Assembly: GCF_014645795.1 (NCBI RefSeq)
Contig: NZ_BMMK01000007.1
Location: 148,790-212,789, forward strand
Reading direction: 5' to 3'
DNA: 64,000 bases
Origin: Longimycelium tulufanense
Lineage (GTDB): Bacteria > Actinomycetota > Actinomycetes > Mycobacteriales > Pseudonocardiaceae
In this document: piece after piece, positions 34,580 through 43,765 of the stretch
Position numbering within the stretch: position 1 is the stretch's first letter
Layout of the letters: every line of letters begins with the position of its first letter
Notes under the pieces: model-generated
What the model was told of the DNA's origin: nothing
Databases searched by the model: none
Seen by the model: only the letters and a program-made list of their open reading frames with translations
Program-made: the position numbers and the translations under genes

Positions 34580-35902
34580 ATGGCCCTGTGCCGACGGATG
34601 CGACGGATGCTGTTGCTCCTGGGCCTGCTGGCCCTGGGGTTGGCCGGCCTGGTCACCACCGCCGCACCGGCGCCAGCCCAGCAGCAGAGCATCCTCACGA
34701 CCCGGGTGGACGGTGCGATCACGCCGGTCACCGCCGAGCACGCCGTCGACGCCCTGGAGGCCGCCCGGTCCGGCGGGCACCAGGCGCTGCTGGTCGAGAT
34801 GGACACCCCGGGCGGGCTGGACACCTCGATGCGGGACATCATCAAGAACTTCCTCGGCGCCCGGGTCCCGGTGATCGTGTACGTGACCCCGTCCGGGGGT
34901 CGTGCCGCCTCTGCCGGCGCGTTGATCACGTTCTCCGCGCACATCGCGGCGATGGCCCCGGGAACCACCATCGGGGCGGCCACGCCGGTGGACCCGCAGG
35001 GTGGGGAAATCAGCGACAAGATCCTCAATGACGCGGCGTCGTACGCCCGATCGGTGGCCGAGCAACGGGGCCGGAACGCCGACTTCGCCGAGGAGACCGT
35101 CCGCAAGGGACGGTCGGTGCCGGCCGACGAGGCCAAGGAACTCAACGCGGTCGACCTGGTGGTGCCGGACCGAGGTGCGTTGCTGTCCGCAGTGGATGGC
35201 CGCACGGTGTCGTTGGCTGGTGGGGGCGAGGTCACGTTGCAGACCAAGGGTGCGCCGGTCGTCGAGTTCGAGATGGGCGCCTTCGCCAAGTTGCGGCAGC
35301 TGTTGGCCGATCCGAACCTGGCCTTCCTGTTCATGTCGATCGCGATGCTGGCAATCCTCTACGAACTGGCCAACCCGGGCATCGGGCTCGGCGGGATCGT
35401 CGGCGTCGTGCTGCTGATGCTGGGTCTGGTCGCGTTGAGCGTGCTCCCGGTCAACCTCGCCGGGGTGGCGCTGCTGCTGCTCGCCGCCGCGTTGTTCGTC
35501 ACCGAGCTGTTCACCCCCGGTGTCGGGGTGTTTGCCGTGGGCGGGGTGATCGCGTTGCTTCTGGCCGGGCTCTTCCTGTTCGACGGGCCGTTCGCGGTGG
35601 ACCCGGCGGTGCTGTGGCCGGTGGTCATCATCGTCGGCGCCGGGGCGTTGATCGCCGGACGGCTGGCGCTGCGGGCGCGGTTGTCCAAGCCGGTCAGCGG
35701 GATCGAGGGCCTGATTGGGCAGGAGACCGTGGTGCAGGACGTCTCGGCGGACACCGGCCGGGCGCAGGTCGAGGGCGCGTGGTGGACCGTGCGCGGCCGG
35801 CACGGCGGGCTGCAGGTTGGCCAGCACGTCCGGGTCGTCGCGGTCCAGGGGCTCACCCTGCTCGTCGAGCCCCTCCCGCCAGGACAGGAGGAGGAGCAAT
35901 GA
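34580..35902 (+). CDS. NfeD-family membrane serine protease (ClpP-class)
   Basis: The protein is 440 aa, long NfeD form. A signal/anchor (MLLLLGLLALGLAGLVTT) is followed by a ClpP-class serine protease domain with VEMDTPGGLDTSM, the nucleophile in TPSGGRAASAGALI (around residue 110) and a lysine in GEISDKILND as candidate base. Then come four or five membrane segments (about 240-365) and a C-terminal OB-fold (GIEGLIGQETVVQDV...TVRGRHGGLQVGQHVRV). Such proteins cooperate with stomatins; the stop overlaps the stomatin start (ATGA). Confidence 0.93.
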   Translation: MALCRRMRRMLLLLGLLALGLAGLVTTAAPAPAQQQSILTTRVDGAITPVTAEHAVDALEAARSGGHQALLVEMDTPGGLDTSMRDIIKNFLGARVPVIVYVTPSGGRAASAGALITFSAHIAAMAPGTTIGAATPVDPQGGEISDKILNDAASYARSVAEQRGRNADFAEETVRKGRSVPADEAKELNAVDLVVPDRGALLSAVDGRTVSLAGGGEVTLQTKGAPVVEFEMGAFAKLRQLLADPNLAFLFMSIAMLAILYELANPGIGLGGIVGVVLLMLGLVALSVLPVNLAGVALLLLAAALFVTELFTPGVGVFAVGGVIALLLAGLFLFDGPFAVDPAVLWPVVIIVGAGALIAGRLALRARLSKPVSGIEGLIGQETVVQDVSADTGRAQVEGAWWTVRGRHGGLQVGQHVRVVAVQGLTLLVEPLPPGQEEEQ

Positions 35903-36687
35903 ACCCCACCGTCACCCTGATCGTGAGCTTGGCCGTGCTCCTGATGCTGTTCTGGGCGTCGGTCCGGGTCGTGCCGGAGTACGAGCGTGGCGTGATCTTC
36001 CGGCTGGGCCGGGTGATCGCGGCCAAGGGGCCGGGGCTGTTCTTCATCATCCCGATCGTCGACCGGATGGTCCGGGTGTCCCTGCGCACGGTCACGATGG
36101 ATATTCCGCCGCAGGACGTCATCACCCGGGACAACGTCACGGTCAAGGTCAACGCCGTCACCTACTTCAACGTTGTCGACCCGGTGCGCTCGGTCATCGC
36201 GATCGAGGACCACGTGGTGGGCACCTCGCAGATCGCGCAAACCACACTGCGCAGCATTCTCGGTCGGGCGCAGCTGGACGAGCTGCTGGTGAACCGGGAG
36301 GAAATCAACCAGCAACTGCAGCAGATCATCGACGATGCCACCAACCCGTGGGGCGTCAAGGTCAGCCACGTCGAGGTCAAGCACGTGGAGCTGCCGGACG
36401 CGATGCGGCGGGCCATGGCCCGGCAGGCGGAAGCCGAGCGGGAACGTCGCGCCAAGGTCATCCACGCCAAGGGCGAGCAGGAGGCGGCCGAGACGCTCTC
36501 CCAGGCCGCGGTCGTCCTGGAACGGCACCCCGCCGCGCTGCAGCTGCGGGTGTTGTCCACCATGACCGAGATCGCCGCCGAGCGGACGTCGACGCTCATC
36601 TTCCCATTGCCCATGGAGCTGCTGCGGCTCGCCGACACGTTGCAACAACGCCTCGAACGAAGCGCTCCGCGCCCGGAGGCAAGCTAG
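35899..36687 (+). CDS. Stomatin/SPFH-family membrane protein (slipin)
   Basis: The protein is 262 aa. One N-terminal membrane helix (TVTLIVSLAVLLMLFWASV) precedes the SPFH domain (VVPEYERGVIFRLGRV, GPGLFFIIPIVDRMVRVSLR, ITRDNVTVKVNAVTYFNV) and a helical C-terminal region (ARQAEAERERRAKVIHAKGEQEA) that mediates oligomers. The ATG overlaps nfeD's stop; AGGAGGAGCA gives an excellent ribosome site. Known partnership: stomatin serves as scaffold and substrate of the NfeD protease, together organising membrane microdomains. Confidence 0.95.
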   Translation: MNPTVTLIVSLAVLLMLFWASVRVVPEYERGVIFRLGRVIAAKGPGLFFIIPIVDRMVRVSLRTVTMDIPPQDVITRDNVTVKVNAVTYFNVVDPVRSVIAIEDHVVGTSQIAQTTLRSILGRAQLDELLVNREEINQQLQQIIDDATNPWGVKVSHVEVKHVELPDAMRRAMARQAEAERERRAKVIHAKGEQEAAETLSQAAVVLERHPAALQLRVLSTMTEIAAERTSTLIFPLPMELLRLADTLQQRLERSAPRPEAS

Positions 36688-36830
36688 CCCAGCTTCTCGG
36701 ATCAGCACGCGTTCACGCTCGACCGACGGCACCCAGCGGCCGGACAAAGAGTTCGGAACACGTTCTGTTGTCGTGGACCAAAGCCGCCACCGTCGGGTTT
36801 GGTCGTGTTCTGCACCCACTGTCATCGCTG

Positions 36831-36875
36831 CCTTCGAACACCTCGCCGGCCCGTTGCCGACGAGGTGTTCGAAGG
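36831..36875. terminator. Perfect 15-base inverted repeat between convergent stomatin and glpD genes
   Basis: CCTTCGAACACCTCG, a 15-base spacer, then CGAGGTGTTCGAAGG. The arms are perfectly complementary over 15 pairs. It is about 145 bases after the stomatin stop and 18 bases after the leftward glpD stop, so it best fits glpD termination, probably both ways. The arms also contain TTCGAA, so a protein-binding role cannot be excluded. Confidence 0.65.
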
Positions 36876-36892
36876 TGGGTTGGCGCACGCGG

Positions 36893-38602
36893 TCACGGCA
36901 CCGGGAGCAGCTCCGCGGCGCTGCGTCGAACCCGGTCGGCAGTGGTGTCATCGGGCTGTTCCTGGGAACGTAGTTCGGCCTCCACCCGTGCGGTGTAGGC
37001 CGCGACCTCCTCGCGGATCCGGTCGTCGGTCCAACCGAGTGCCCGGCCGGCGAGTTCGGCCGCGGGCGTGGCCGCGGCGCGGCCACGATCGCGTTCCTCG
37101 ATGGAGATGTGGGTGCGTCGGGTGAGGATGTCGTCGAGGTGGCGGGCGTCCTCATGGGTTGCCGCGTACACGATCTCGGCGCGCAGGTAGCCGGGGCCGC
37201 CGGGCAGCGGCTCGGCGAGGGCCGGGTCGGTGGCGATCAGTTCGCGCAGTTCGGGCAGCAGGTCCCCGTAGCGCCCGAGCAGCCGCTCGACAGTCTCTTC
37301 CGTCGTTCCCAGCTCATCGGCCAGTTCCCGTACCCGCCTGCGCAGTGCGGGATAGCCCTCGGCGCCGGCCAGCGGCACCCGGTCGGTGATCGAGGGCGGC
37401 ACCTCACCGAGTTCCCGGGCGGCCTCGTCCACCGCGTCCGCGGCCATCACGCGATAGGTGGTGTATTTGCCGCCCGCCACGGTGACCAGTCCCGGCACCG
37501 GATGCGTGACGCTGTGGTCGCGGGACAGCTTCGCGGTCGTGCTCGACTTCCCGGCCAGCAACGGTCGCAGGCCGGCATAGACGCCGATGATGTCGTCCCG
37601 GGTCAATGGACGTCGCAGGAGCCGGTTGGCTTGGCCGAGGAGGTAGTCGATGTCGGTGGCGGTGGCGGCCGGATGCGCCTTGTTCAGATCCCAGTCGGTG
37701 TCGGTACTGCCGATCAGCCAGTACCGGTCGTGTGGGACGACGAAAAGCACGCTCTTCTCGGTTCGGGTGATCAGCCCGCTCTCCGCATCCAGCCGGTCCC
37801 TGGGCACGACGATGTGGATGCCCTTGGAGGCACGGACATGGATACTGTCGTGGCCGCCGGCCAACGCATCGATATCGCCGGACCACACGCCGGTGGCGTT
37901 GATGACGACGCGCGCCGAAATCGTGTACTGCGCGCCGGTTTCCAGGTCTTCCACCCTGGCCCCGGTGACCCGCCGTCCGTCCCGCAGGAGCTCGACGGCT
38001 CGGGTGCGGTTGGCAGCCAACGCGCCGTAGCCGACCGCGGTGCGCACGATCGTCATGGTGTGCCGGGCGTCGTCGACCTGGGCCTCCCAGAACTGGACGC
38101 CACCGACCAGCACGTCCGGTCGCAGGTCCGGGAACTGCGCCAGCGCGCCGCGTCGGCTGTAGTGGCGGTGACGCGGCAGCCCGCGAGGATTGCGGCGGGA
38201 CAGGCCCATCGTGTCGTAGAGGGTCAGCCCGGCCCCGACATAGGGGCGTTCCCAGACGTGGTGGGTCAGGGGGTAGAGGAACGGCACCGGCCGGACCAGG
38301 TGCGGGGCGATCTTCTGCAGCAGCAGGGCACGGTCGAGTAGGGCCTCCCGGACCAGCTTGAAGTCGAACATCTCCAGGTAGCGCAGGCCACCGTGGATGA
38401 GCTTGGTGGACCGGCTGGAGGTGCCGCTGGCCCAGTCCCGGGCCTCCACGATGCCCACCCGCAGGCCACGGGTGGCCGCGTCCAGCGCGGTCCCGGCCCC
38501 AACCACTCCACCGCCGATCACGAGCACGTCGAGTGGTTCGTCCTCCGACATCGCGCGCAGGGCTTCGGCGCGAGCCTGGGGGGACAGTGTGGCCGCCTTC
38601 AT
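36893..38602 (-). CDS. glpD: Aerobic glycerol-3-phosphate dehydrogenase
   Basis: The protein is 569 aa. It oxidises sn-glycerol-3-phosphate to dihydroxyacetone phosphate and passes electrons to menaquinone. FAD motif DVLVIGGGVVGAGTALDAATRG, then GTSSRSTKLIHGGLRYLE, a middle block HVRASKGIHIVVPRDRL, FVVPHDRYWLIGSTDTDW, and TVAGGKYTTYRVMA near the C-terminal helical domain. No glpK or glpF lies nearby. It is divergent from a SorC-type regulator across two palindromes, suggesting local control. Confidence 0.95.
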   Translation of the reverse strand: MKAATLSPQARAEALRAMSEDEPLDVLVIGGGVVGAGTALDAATRGLRVGIVEARDWASGTSSRSTKLIHGGLRYLEMFDFKLVREALLDRALLLQKIAPHLVRPVPFLYPLTHHVWERPYVGAGLTLYDTMGLSRRNPRGLPRHRHYSRRGALAQFPDLRPDVLVGGVQFWEAQVDDARHTMTIVRTAVGYGALAANRTRAVELLRDGRRVTGARVEDLETGAQYTISARVVINATGVWSGDIDALAGGHDSIHVRASKGIHIVVPRDRLDAESGLITRTEKSVLFVVPHDRYWLIGSTDTDWDLNKAHPAATATDIDYLLGQANRLLRRPLTRDDIIGVYAGLRPLLAGKSSTTAKLSRDHSVTHPVPGLVTVAGGKYTTYRVMAADAVDEAARELGEVPPSITDRVPLAGAEGYPALRRRVRELADELGTTEETVERLLGRYGDLLPELRELIATDPALAEPLPGGPGYLRAEIVYAATHEDARHLDDILTRRTHISIEERDRGRAAATPAAELAGRALGWTDDRIREEVAAYTARVEAELRSQEQPDDTTADRVRRSAAELLPVP

Positions 38603-38681
38603 CTCGGCTCACCCCTCGCTTTCCGGTGCTTTCGGTTACTCGTCGACCGTGCGCCTGCTCTGAACTATCGGTCAATCTCTC

Positions 38682-38695
38682 TGCACGAACGTGCA
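38682..38695. promoter_or_regulatory. SorC-type operator copy 1 (TGCACGAACGTGCA)
   Basis: A 14-base palindrome TGCACG-AA-CGTGCA, 80 bases upstream of glpD. Its centre is exactly 63 bases from the second copy, which is six helical turns, so both face the same side of the DNA. This suits a tetrameric SorC/DeoR regulator that loops or bridges two sites. Confidence 0.7.
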
Positions 38696-38744
38696 GACAT
38701 CACTGCTCCCGAACGTGCCGAGCGGACGCTGGGACGCGCGGGGG

Positions 38745-38758
38745 TGCACGATCGTGCA
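38745..38758. promoter_or_regulatory. SorC-type operator copy 2 (TGCACGATCGTGCA)
   Basis: TGCACG-AT-CGTGCA, 46 bases upstream of the regulator's ATG and differing from copy 1 only at one central base. A degenerate half-site (GAACGTGCCG) lies between the copies at 38711. The arrangement implies autoregulation together with glpD control. Confidence 0.7.
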
Positions 38759-38803
38759 GATCTGGTGCGACAATCGGTCGGGACGACGGTGCGGGAGGCC
38801 AGG

Positions 38804-39751
38804 ATGGCGGAGAACAGGCTGGAAGACGCCGTGCGCGCCGTACGGATGCACTACCTGCAGGACATGACCATGGAGGCCATCGCGCGGGAGATGGGCGTCT
38901 CCCGGTCGACGGTGTCCAGGTTGATCAGTTTTGCACGGGAGTCCGGGCTGATCGAGTTCCGGCTGCACCTGCCGGACGAACACGTGCCCAACATCGAGCA
39001 ACGCATCGGCACACAGTTCGGGATCACCGCACACGTTGTTCCGGTGCCGGACACCGTCAGCGAACTGGAACGGCTGGAACGCACCGCCATGGTCGCCGCC
39101 CGAGTGTTGAACAACCTGTTCGGTTCGGACATGGTGCTCGCCGTGGCCTGGGGAAACACCGTCGAGGCGATCAGCCGTCGCCTGGTACCCAAGACCACGC
39201 ACAACTCCCAGATCGTCCAACTCAACGGGGCAGGCAGCACCGAGGCGACCGGGATCAGCTACGCCAGCGAGATCCTCTCCCGGTTCGGCAAGGCGTACGG
39301 TGCGCGGATCGAGCAGTTCCTGGTCCCCGCGTTCTTCGACTACGCCGACACCAAACGCGCGCTGTGGAGGGAGCGCTCGGTGCGTCGCATCCTCGATCTG
39401 CAGCGCCGCGCCGACGTCGCGTTGTTCAGCATCGGCAGCTCCACGGGCGACGTGCCCAGCCACGTCTACCGTGCGGGGTACCTGAACAAGGCCGAACTGC
39501 GAACGCTGAAACAGCAGGACGTGGCCGGAGACATCGCCACGGTGTTCTTCCGCCGGGACGGCTCCTCGACGGGGATCGAGCTGAACGAGCGGGCCAGCGG
39601 GCCGAACCTGTCCACGCTGAAACGGCTACGCCGCCGGCTGTGCGTAGCCGCGGGCAACCACAAACTGCCCGGCCTCCGCGCAGCGCTCGAGGGCGGACTC
39701 ATCACCGACCTGGTCATCGATGACGGCACCGCCCGCCGACTCCTCACTTGA
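38804..39751 (+). CDS. SorC-family sugar-binding regulator
   Basis: The protein is 315 aa. I chose ATG at 38804 with GGGAGGCC upstream. Residues 1-55 carry a helix-turn-helix (MTMEAIAREMGVSRSTVSRL). The rest is a SorC sugar-phosphate-binding Rossmann domain: VLAVAWGNTVEAISRRLV, QIVQLNGAGSTEATGISYAS, VALFSIGSSTGDVPSHVY, GDIATVFFRRDGSSTGIELN and CVAAGNHKLPGLRAALEGG. Effectors of this family are phosphorylated sugars; glycerol-3-phosphate or dihydroxyacetone phosphate would fit its neighbour glpD. In Streptomyces glycerol genes are usually under IclR-type GylR, so this pairing is a different solution. Confidence 0.9.
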   Translation: MAENRLEDAVRAVRMHYLQDMTMEAIAREMGVSRSTVSRLISFARESGLIEFRLHLPDEHVPNIEQRIGTQFGITAHVVPVPDTVSELERLERTAMVAARVLNNLFGSDMVLAVAWGNTVEAISRRLVPKTTHNSQIVQLNGAGSTEATGISYASEILSRFGKAYGARIEQFLVPAFFDYADTKRALWRERSVRRILDLQRRADVALFSIGSSTGDVPSHVYRAGYLNKAELRTLKQQDVAGDIATVFFRRDGSSTGIELNERASGPNLSTLKRLRRRLCVAAGNHKLPGLRAALEGGLITDLVIDDGTARRLLT

Positions 39752-39883
39752 CGGACGCGGGTAGGGGTCAGGACAGCCCGGACGCTGAGCTCACATCTGG
39801 AAGACGCCGGCTCCGTGATCGGACACGACTATGCTGCCATCCTTACCCGATGGCCCGGACAGGTCCGTGACGAGGAGGGAGAC

Positions 39884-40076
39884 GTGCCCTACTTCGTGCC
39901 GGAATACCAGGTGGTCGAGGACTGTCTCCAACGGCGGGCGCAGTACCGCCAGGAGCACCTCGAGCTGGCTCGACGGGCCCAGCGAGCGGGGCGACTTGGT
40001 CCTCGCCGGAGCGTTCGCCGACCCCACCGACCGGGCACAGCGGCTGGTAGGTATCCCTGGTGACCGACGCGAGTGG
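39884..40076 (+). pseudogene. YciI-like gene remnant with a frameshift
   Basis: After a strong ribosome site (GAGGAGGGAGAC) a GTG start leads into PYFVPEYQVVEDCLQRRAQY and RQEHLELARRAQ, the N-terminal half of YciI-like dimeric alpha-beta-barrel proteins. Near 39985 the reading continues in another frame as RGDLVLAGAFADPTDRA, the next conserved block (one extra base). After GDRREW the family's remaining half is not recognisable. It is a shortened, decayed copy; YciI function is poorly defined in general. Confidence 0.65.
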
Positions 40077-40154
40077 ACAGCACACGGCAACCGCCCGGAG
40101 GTCATCTCGGTATCGGTGCCGGCTGGCGCCCCCGGTCGGCCCAAGGCAGTGGGT

Positions 40155-40394
40155 TCAACGCCAGTGCACCGACCTGCGCGGGTCACGGTGGCGGTGCCAC
40201 AGCCCGGCCCCCAACGTCAGGGCCAGGGCGAGGGTGAACACCAGCAGGATCGGGAACGCTGGCTCGCCCCGCTGCCAGGCGACGACGCAGTACCCCACGA
40301 AGAAGCCCAGGACGAGCAGGCCCGCCACGACCTCGGCGCGGAACAACCTCCGATTCGGGCCCTCCTGCCAGTGCAGCCCGGTATTCCAAGCCAT
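40155..40394 (-). CDS. Small two-helix membrane protein
   Basis: The protein is 79 aa. I chose ATG at 40394 because GGAAGGAGAG precedes it by six bases; the open frame runs further upstream. Two hydrophobic segments, AEVVAGLLVLGFFVGYCVVA and PAFPILLVFTLALALTLGAG, are joined by a short WQRGE loop, and the tail is histidine/arginine-rich (WHRHRDPRR). No family is recognised. It is isolated between the YciI remnant and the divergent LAL regulator. Confidence 0.7.
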   Translation of the reverse strand: MAWNTGLHWQEGPNRRLFRAEVVAGLLVLGFFVGYCVVAWQRGEPAFPILLVFTLALALTLGAGLWHRHRDPRRSVHWR

Positions 40395-40720
40395 GGCCGC
40401 TCTCCTTCCGCCGCCCGCACTGTCCAACCCCCGGTGTACCCCTTGTCGAGCTTGATCACCGCACGACCGGGGTCCTGGCGTGCGGAACCGCCGGGGCCGC
40501 CTGGTGGATCCGCCGGCACGACCGGGCAATCACCACAGGATTATGAAATTTCTTCGGGTTCAACCACGGGGTTCTCAACCAGTGGTAAGCGAGCGCCGGG
40601 ATGTCACCGCCCACTGTTTCAATGCGCCTGTCATCGAAATATGGGCCGATCAGCCGGCTACGGCCTACTGTGGGAGGTCGACGATTCGGCCCTCCACCGG
40701 GGCGGAGCTTGCTCGGCCGG
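40395..40720. other. Divergent intergenic region between the small membrane protein and the LAL gene
   Basis: About 325 bases. It contains one clearly A/T-rich patch (GGATTATGAAATTTCTTCGG near 40540) that is unusual here and is a likely promoter area for the rightward LAL operon. Some GGTT/AACC dyads follow, but I see no convincing operator. Confidence 0.4.
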
Positions 40721-43627
40721 ATGGTTTCCGTCGCCGCTGTAGGAGCCGACCAAGCTGTTGGAGAGCGAGGCACGATCGACCGGCAGGCGTACCGCGGTCC
40801 CGACCCCGTCGCCCTCGTGGACCGCGCCGAGGAACTCGAGCGGCTGTGCGAGCTGGTCGAGCGGGTGGCGTCCGGCCGTGGCGGGGCCGGTGTCATCGAG
40901 GCCGAGCCCGGGCTGGGCAAGACCGCGCTGCTGGGCGCCGTGATCGCCAGCGCCCGCGACCGCGAGCTGCGGGTGTTGCACAGTCAGGCCGAGGAGCTGG
41001 AGCAGCGCCTGCCGTTCGGGGCCATCGCGACCGCGCTCGGCCTCGGCCTGGGTTCCCCGGACCCCCGGCTCGCCGAGATCGAGCGGCTGCTCCGCGGCGG
41101 CCCCGGCAACCGGCACAGCGGAACCACCGACGCGCAGTACGGCCTGGTCGAGGCCGTACTGGACCTGGTGGACGACTGGTGCGCGGAGGGCCCGCTGGTG
41201 CTGGCCGTGGACGACCTGCAGTGGGCGGACCGGCTGAGCCTGCTGATCCTGCACCGGCTGGGCCGGCTGGTGGAGCAGCTCCCGCTGCTGCTGCTCGGCG
41301 CCTGCCGGACCGTGCCGCGCAGCCCGGACCTGGACCAGTTCCGGCGCGGCATGCAGGCCCACTCCGCCACCTGGCTGCGCCTGCCACCGCTGGGCGAGCC
41401 GGCCACCATCGAGCTCATCGCCAGGCTCGTCGGCCACCCACCGGGCCCCGAGCTCGCCGGCCTGGTGGCGCGGACCGCGGGCGGCAACCCGCTCTACATC
41501 ACCGAGCTGGTCGACGCGCTGGCCCGGGACGGCCGGATCGAGCCGCGCCAAGGGCAGGTCGAGGCCACCGTCACGGAGGTGCCGCCCTCCCTGGGCGAGG
41601 CCATCCTGCACCGGCTGAGCTTCCTGCCCCGCCCCACCTTCGACGTGCTGCGGATGGCGTCCCTGCTCGGCTCGACCTTCGACAGCGCCGACCTGGCCAC
41701 CGTGCTGGACCGCCCGCCGACGACGCTGGTGGAGCCACTGCAGGAGGCCATCGCCGCAGGCGTGCTCACCACCTCCGGCAAGCACCTGGTGTTCCGGCAC
41801 GACCTCATCCGGCACGCGCTCTACGACGACGTCCCGGCGTCGTTGCGGGCCGCGCTGCACATGCAGGCGGGGCAGGCGCTGGCCGGGTCGGGCGCACCGG
41901 TGGAACGGGTGGCCGAGCACCTGCTGCAGGGCACCGCCTCCCCCGGCGAGGCGATCGTCGGCTGGCTGGAGACTGAGGGGGACCGGCTCATCGCGCGGGC
42001 GCCGGCGCTGGCGGTGGAGCTGCTGCGCCGGGTGCTGAACCTGTTCGGCGCGGGCGAGGAGCGGGCGGCGGCGCTGCGGGTCAAGCTGTGCACCGCGTTG
42101 CTGTCCAGCGGTCAGCTCAAGGCGGCCGAGCAGGAGGCACGCGACACCCTGCCCACCGTCACCGATCCGCGCTTGGAGGCGGAACTGCGGTGGGTCCTGG
42201 TACGTGCTGCCTTCGAGGGGGGCTCCCCGGAGGCACTACACGAGGTGGAGCTCGCGCTCGCCTCCGGCCGCCTCGGCCCGGTGGAGGCGGCCCGGCTGCA
42301 GGCCTACGGCGCGATCACGATGTACACCGTCGGCCGGACCGAGGACGCGGAGGCGATGGCCTACCGGGCCCAGGAGACGGCCCGGGCGTACGGGGATGAG
42401 CCGGGTATCCCGGAGACCCTGCTGAGCGTGGGCACCATCCGCTACCTGGCCGGGCACTATGACGAGGCGATCGAGCTGCTGGCCGAGTGCCGGCGGCGGG
42501 CCAGCCCCGAGCACACCGAACCGGAACAGTTGCTGATGCTGCACATCGTGCTCGGCTTCGCCCTGCGGGACAGCGACCGGCTGGCCGAGGCCGACGAGGC
42601 GTTCGAGGCGGGAATGCGTATCGCCCCCGGGATCGGCGGCACCTACCTGTCCAACTACCACGTCGGCAAGGCGGTCGCCCGGTACCTTCTCGGTGGTTGG
42701 GACGACGCGGTGGCCGAGCTGGAGGCCGCCCGGCAGACCCTCGACCTGTTCGGCGTCACCCGGGCGGGGATCAACGGGCTGCAGGCATTGATCGCCGTGC
42801 ACCGGGGTGATCTCGCGATGTTGTCGCGCTGCCTGCGGGAAGCGGAGGCGGCGCCGCTGACCGGCACCGGTGGCCGGCTCTACGAGTACTGGCTGGTGTG
42901 GGCCAGGGGGCTGGCCCTGGAGGCGGAGGGGCACCCCGAGCAGGCGCTCGACCAGCTGTTCGATGCCTGGCACCAGGGGGTGGCCGGCGTGCCCCAGGCA
43001 CGGCTACACCACGTCAGCCCGGATGTGGCACGGCTGGCCGCGGCACTGGGCGACCGGGACCGGCTGCGCATCGTCGCCGAGGCCCTGGACGACCACCCGA
43101 CCGGGCAACGCACGCCCAGCATCCTCGGCTCCGGCGAGCTGGCCCGGGGCCTGCTCGAGGAGAGCCCGGACCGGCTGCTGGCCGCGGCCGGCCACTTCCG
43201 CCGCGCCAACCGCCCGCTCTACCAGGCCCTCGCCTACGAGCACGCGGCGGTGCTGCTGGCCCGGGCCGGCGACACCGCGCGGGCGCGGGACGCGGCGAGC
43301 AACGCACTGGACCGATACACCCAGCTCGACGCGGCGTGGGACCTGGCCCGCGCCGAGGCCCGGCTCCGCGACGCCGGCCTGCGGCACGGGATCCGCGCGC
43401 CCCGGCGTCGGCCGAAGACGGGGTGGGCGGCGCTCACCGACACCGAGCGCAAGGTGGCCCGCTACGTCACCGAGGGGCTGTCCAACCCGGCCATCGCCAA
43501 CCGGATGTACCTGTCCCGGCGCACGGTCCAGTCCCACGTCTCCAGCATCCTGGGCAAGCTGGGGCTGTCCTCCCGCGTCGAGCTCGCGGCCACCGTCTCC
43601 CGGCTGCAGGCGGCCGCCCACGACTGA
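40721..43627 (+). CDS. LAL-type LuxR-family ATPase regulator
   Basis: The protein is about 968 aa from ATG 40721; the frame is open further left, and no strong ribosome site fixes the start. An N-terminal AAA/NACHT-like ATPase has VDRAEELERL, Walker A IEAEPGLGKTALLGAV, Walker B LVLAVDDLQWADRLSLL and sensor GNPLYITELVDALA. A long TPR-like middle (about 430-880) follows. The C-terminal LuxR helix-turn-helix is LTDTERKVARYVTEGLSNPA with YLSRRTVQSHVSSILGKLGL. LALs activate secondary-metabolite or sugar genes. The two downstream genes may be targets or co-transcribed. Confidence 0.92.
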   Translation: MVSVAAVGADQAVGERGTIDRQAYRGPDPVALVDRAEELERLCELVERVASGRGGAGVIEAEPGLGKTALLGAVIASARDRELRVLHSQAEELEQRLPFGAIATALGLGLGSPDPRLAEIERLLRGGPGNRHSGTTDAQYGLVEAVLDLVDDWCAEGPLVLAVDDLQWADRLSLLILHRLGRLVEQLPLLLLGACRTVPRSPDLDQFRRGMQAHSATWLRLPPLGEPATIELIARLVGHPPGPELAGLVARTAGGNPLYITELVDALARDGRIEPRQGQVEATVTEVPPSLGEAILHRLSFLPRPTFDVLRMASLLGSTFDSADLATVLDRPPTTLVEPLQEAIAAGVLTTSGKHLVFRHDLIRHALYDDVPASLRAALHMQAGQALAGSGAPVERVAEHLLQGTASPGEAIVGWLETEGDRLIARAPALAVELLRRVLNLFGAGEERAAALRVKLCTALLSSGQLKAAEQEARDTLPTVTDPRLEAELRWVLVRAAFEGGSPEALHEVELALASGRLGPVEAARLQAYGAITMYTVGRTEDAEAMAYRAQETARAYGDEPGIPETLLSVGTIRYLAGHYDEAIELLAECRRRASPEHTEPEQLLMLHIVLGFALRDSDRLAEADEAFEAGMRIAPGIGGTYLSNYHVGKAVARYLLGGWDDAVAELEAARQTLDLFGVTRAGINGLQALIAVHRGDLAMLSRCLREAEAAPLTGTGGRLYEYWLVWARGLALEAEGHPEQALDQLFDAWHQGVAGVPQARLHHVSPDVARLAAALGDRDRLRIVAEALDDHPTGQRTPSILGSGELARGLLEESPDRLLAAAGHFRRANRPLYQALAYEHAAVLLARAGDTARARDAASNALDRYTQLDAAWDLARAEARLRDAGLRHGIRAPRRRPKTGWAALTDTERKVARYVTEGLSNPAIANRMYLSRRTVQSHVSSILGKLGLSSRVELAATVSRLQAAAHD

Positions 43628-43765
43628 GCGTGGTGATGTCACCACCCGTATCTCCGCCACCTGACGGATGTCTTTACTCCAAGTGCGGGGCAGCCTCGTT
43701 ACTGACCGACGAATCCGACACCGCTCCCCCACTAACCGGGACCCACCCCGGACGGAGTGACAGAG

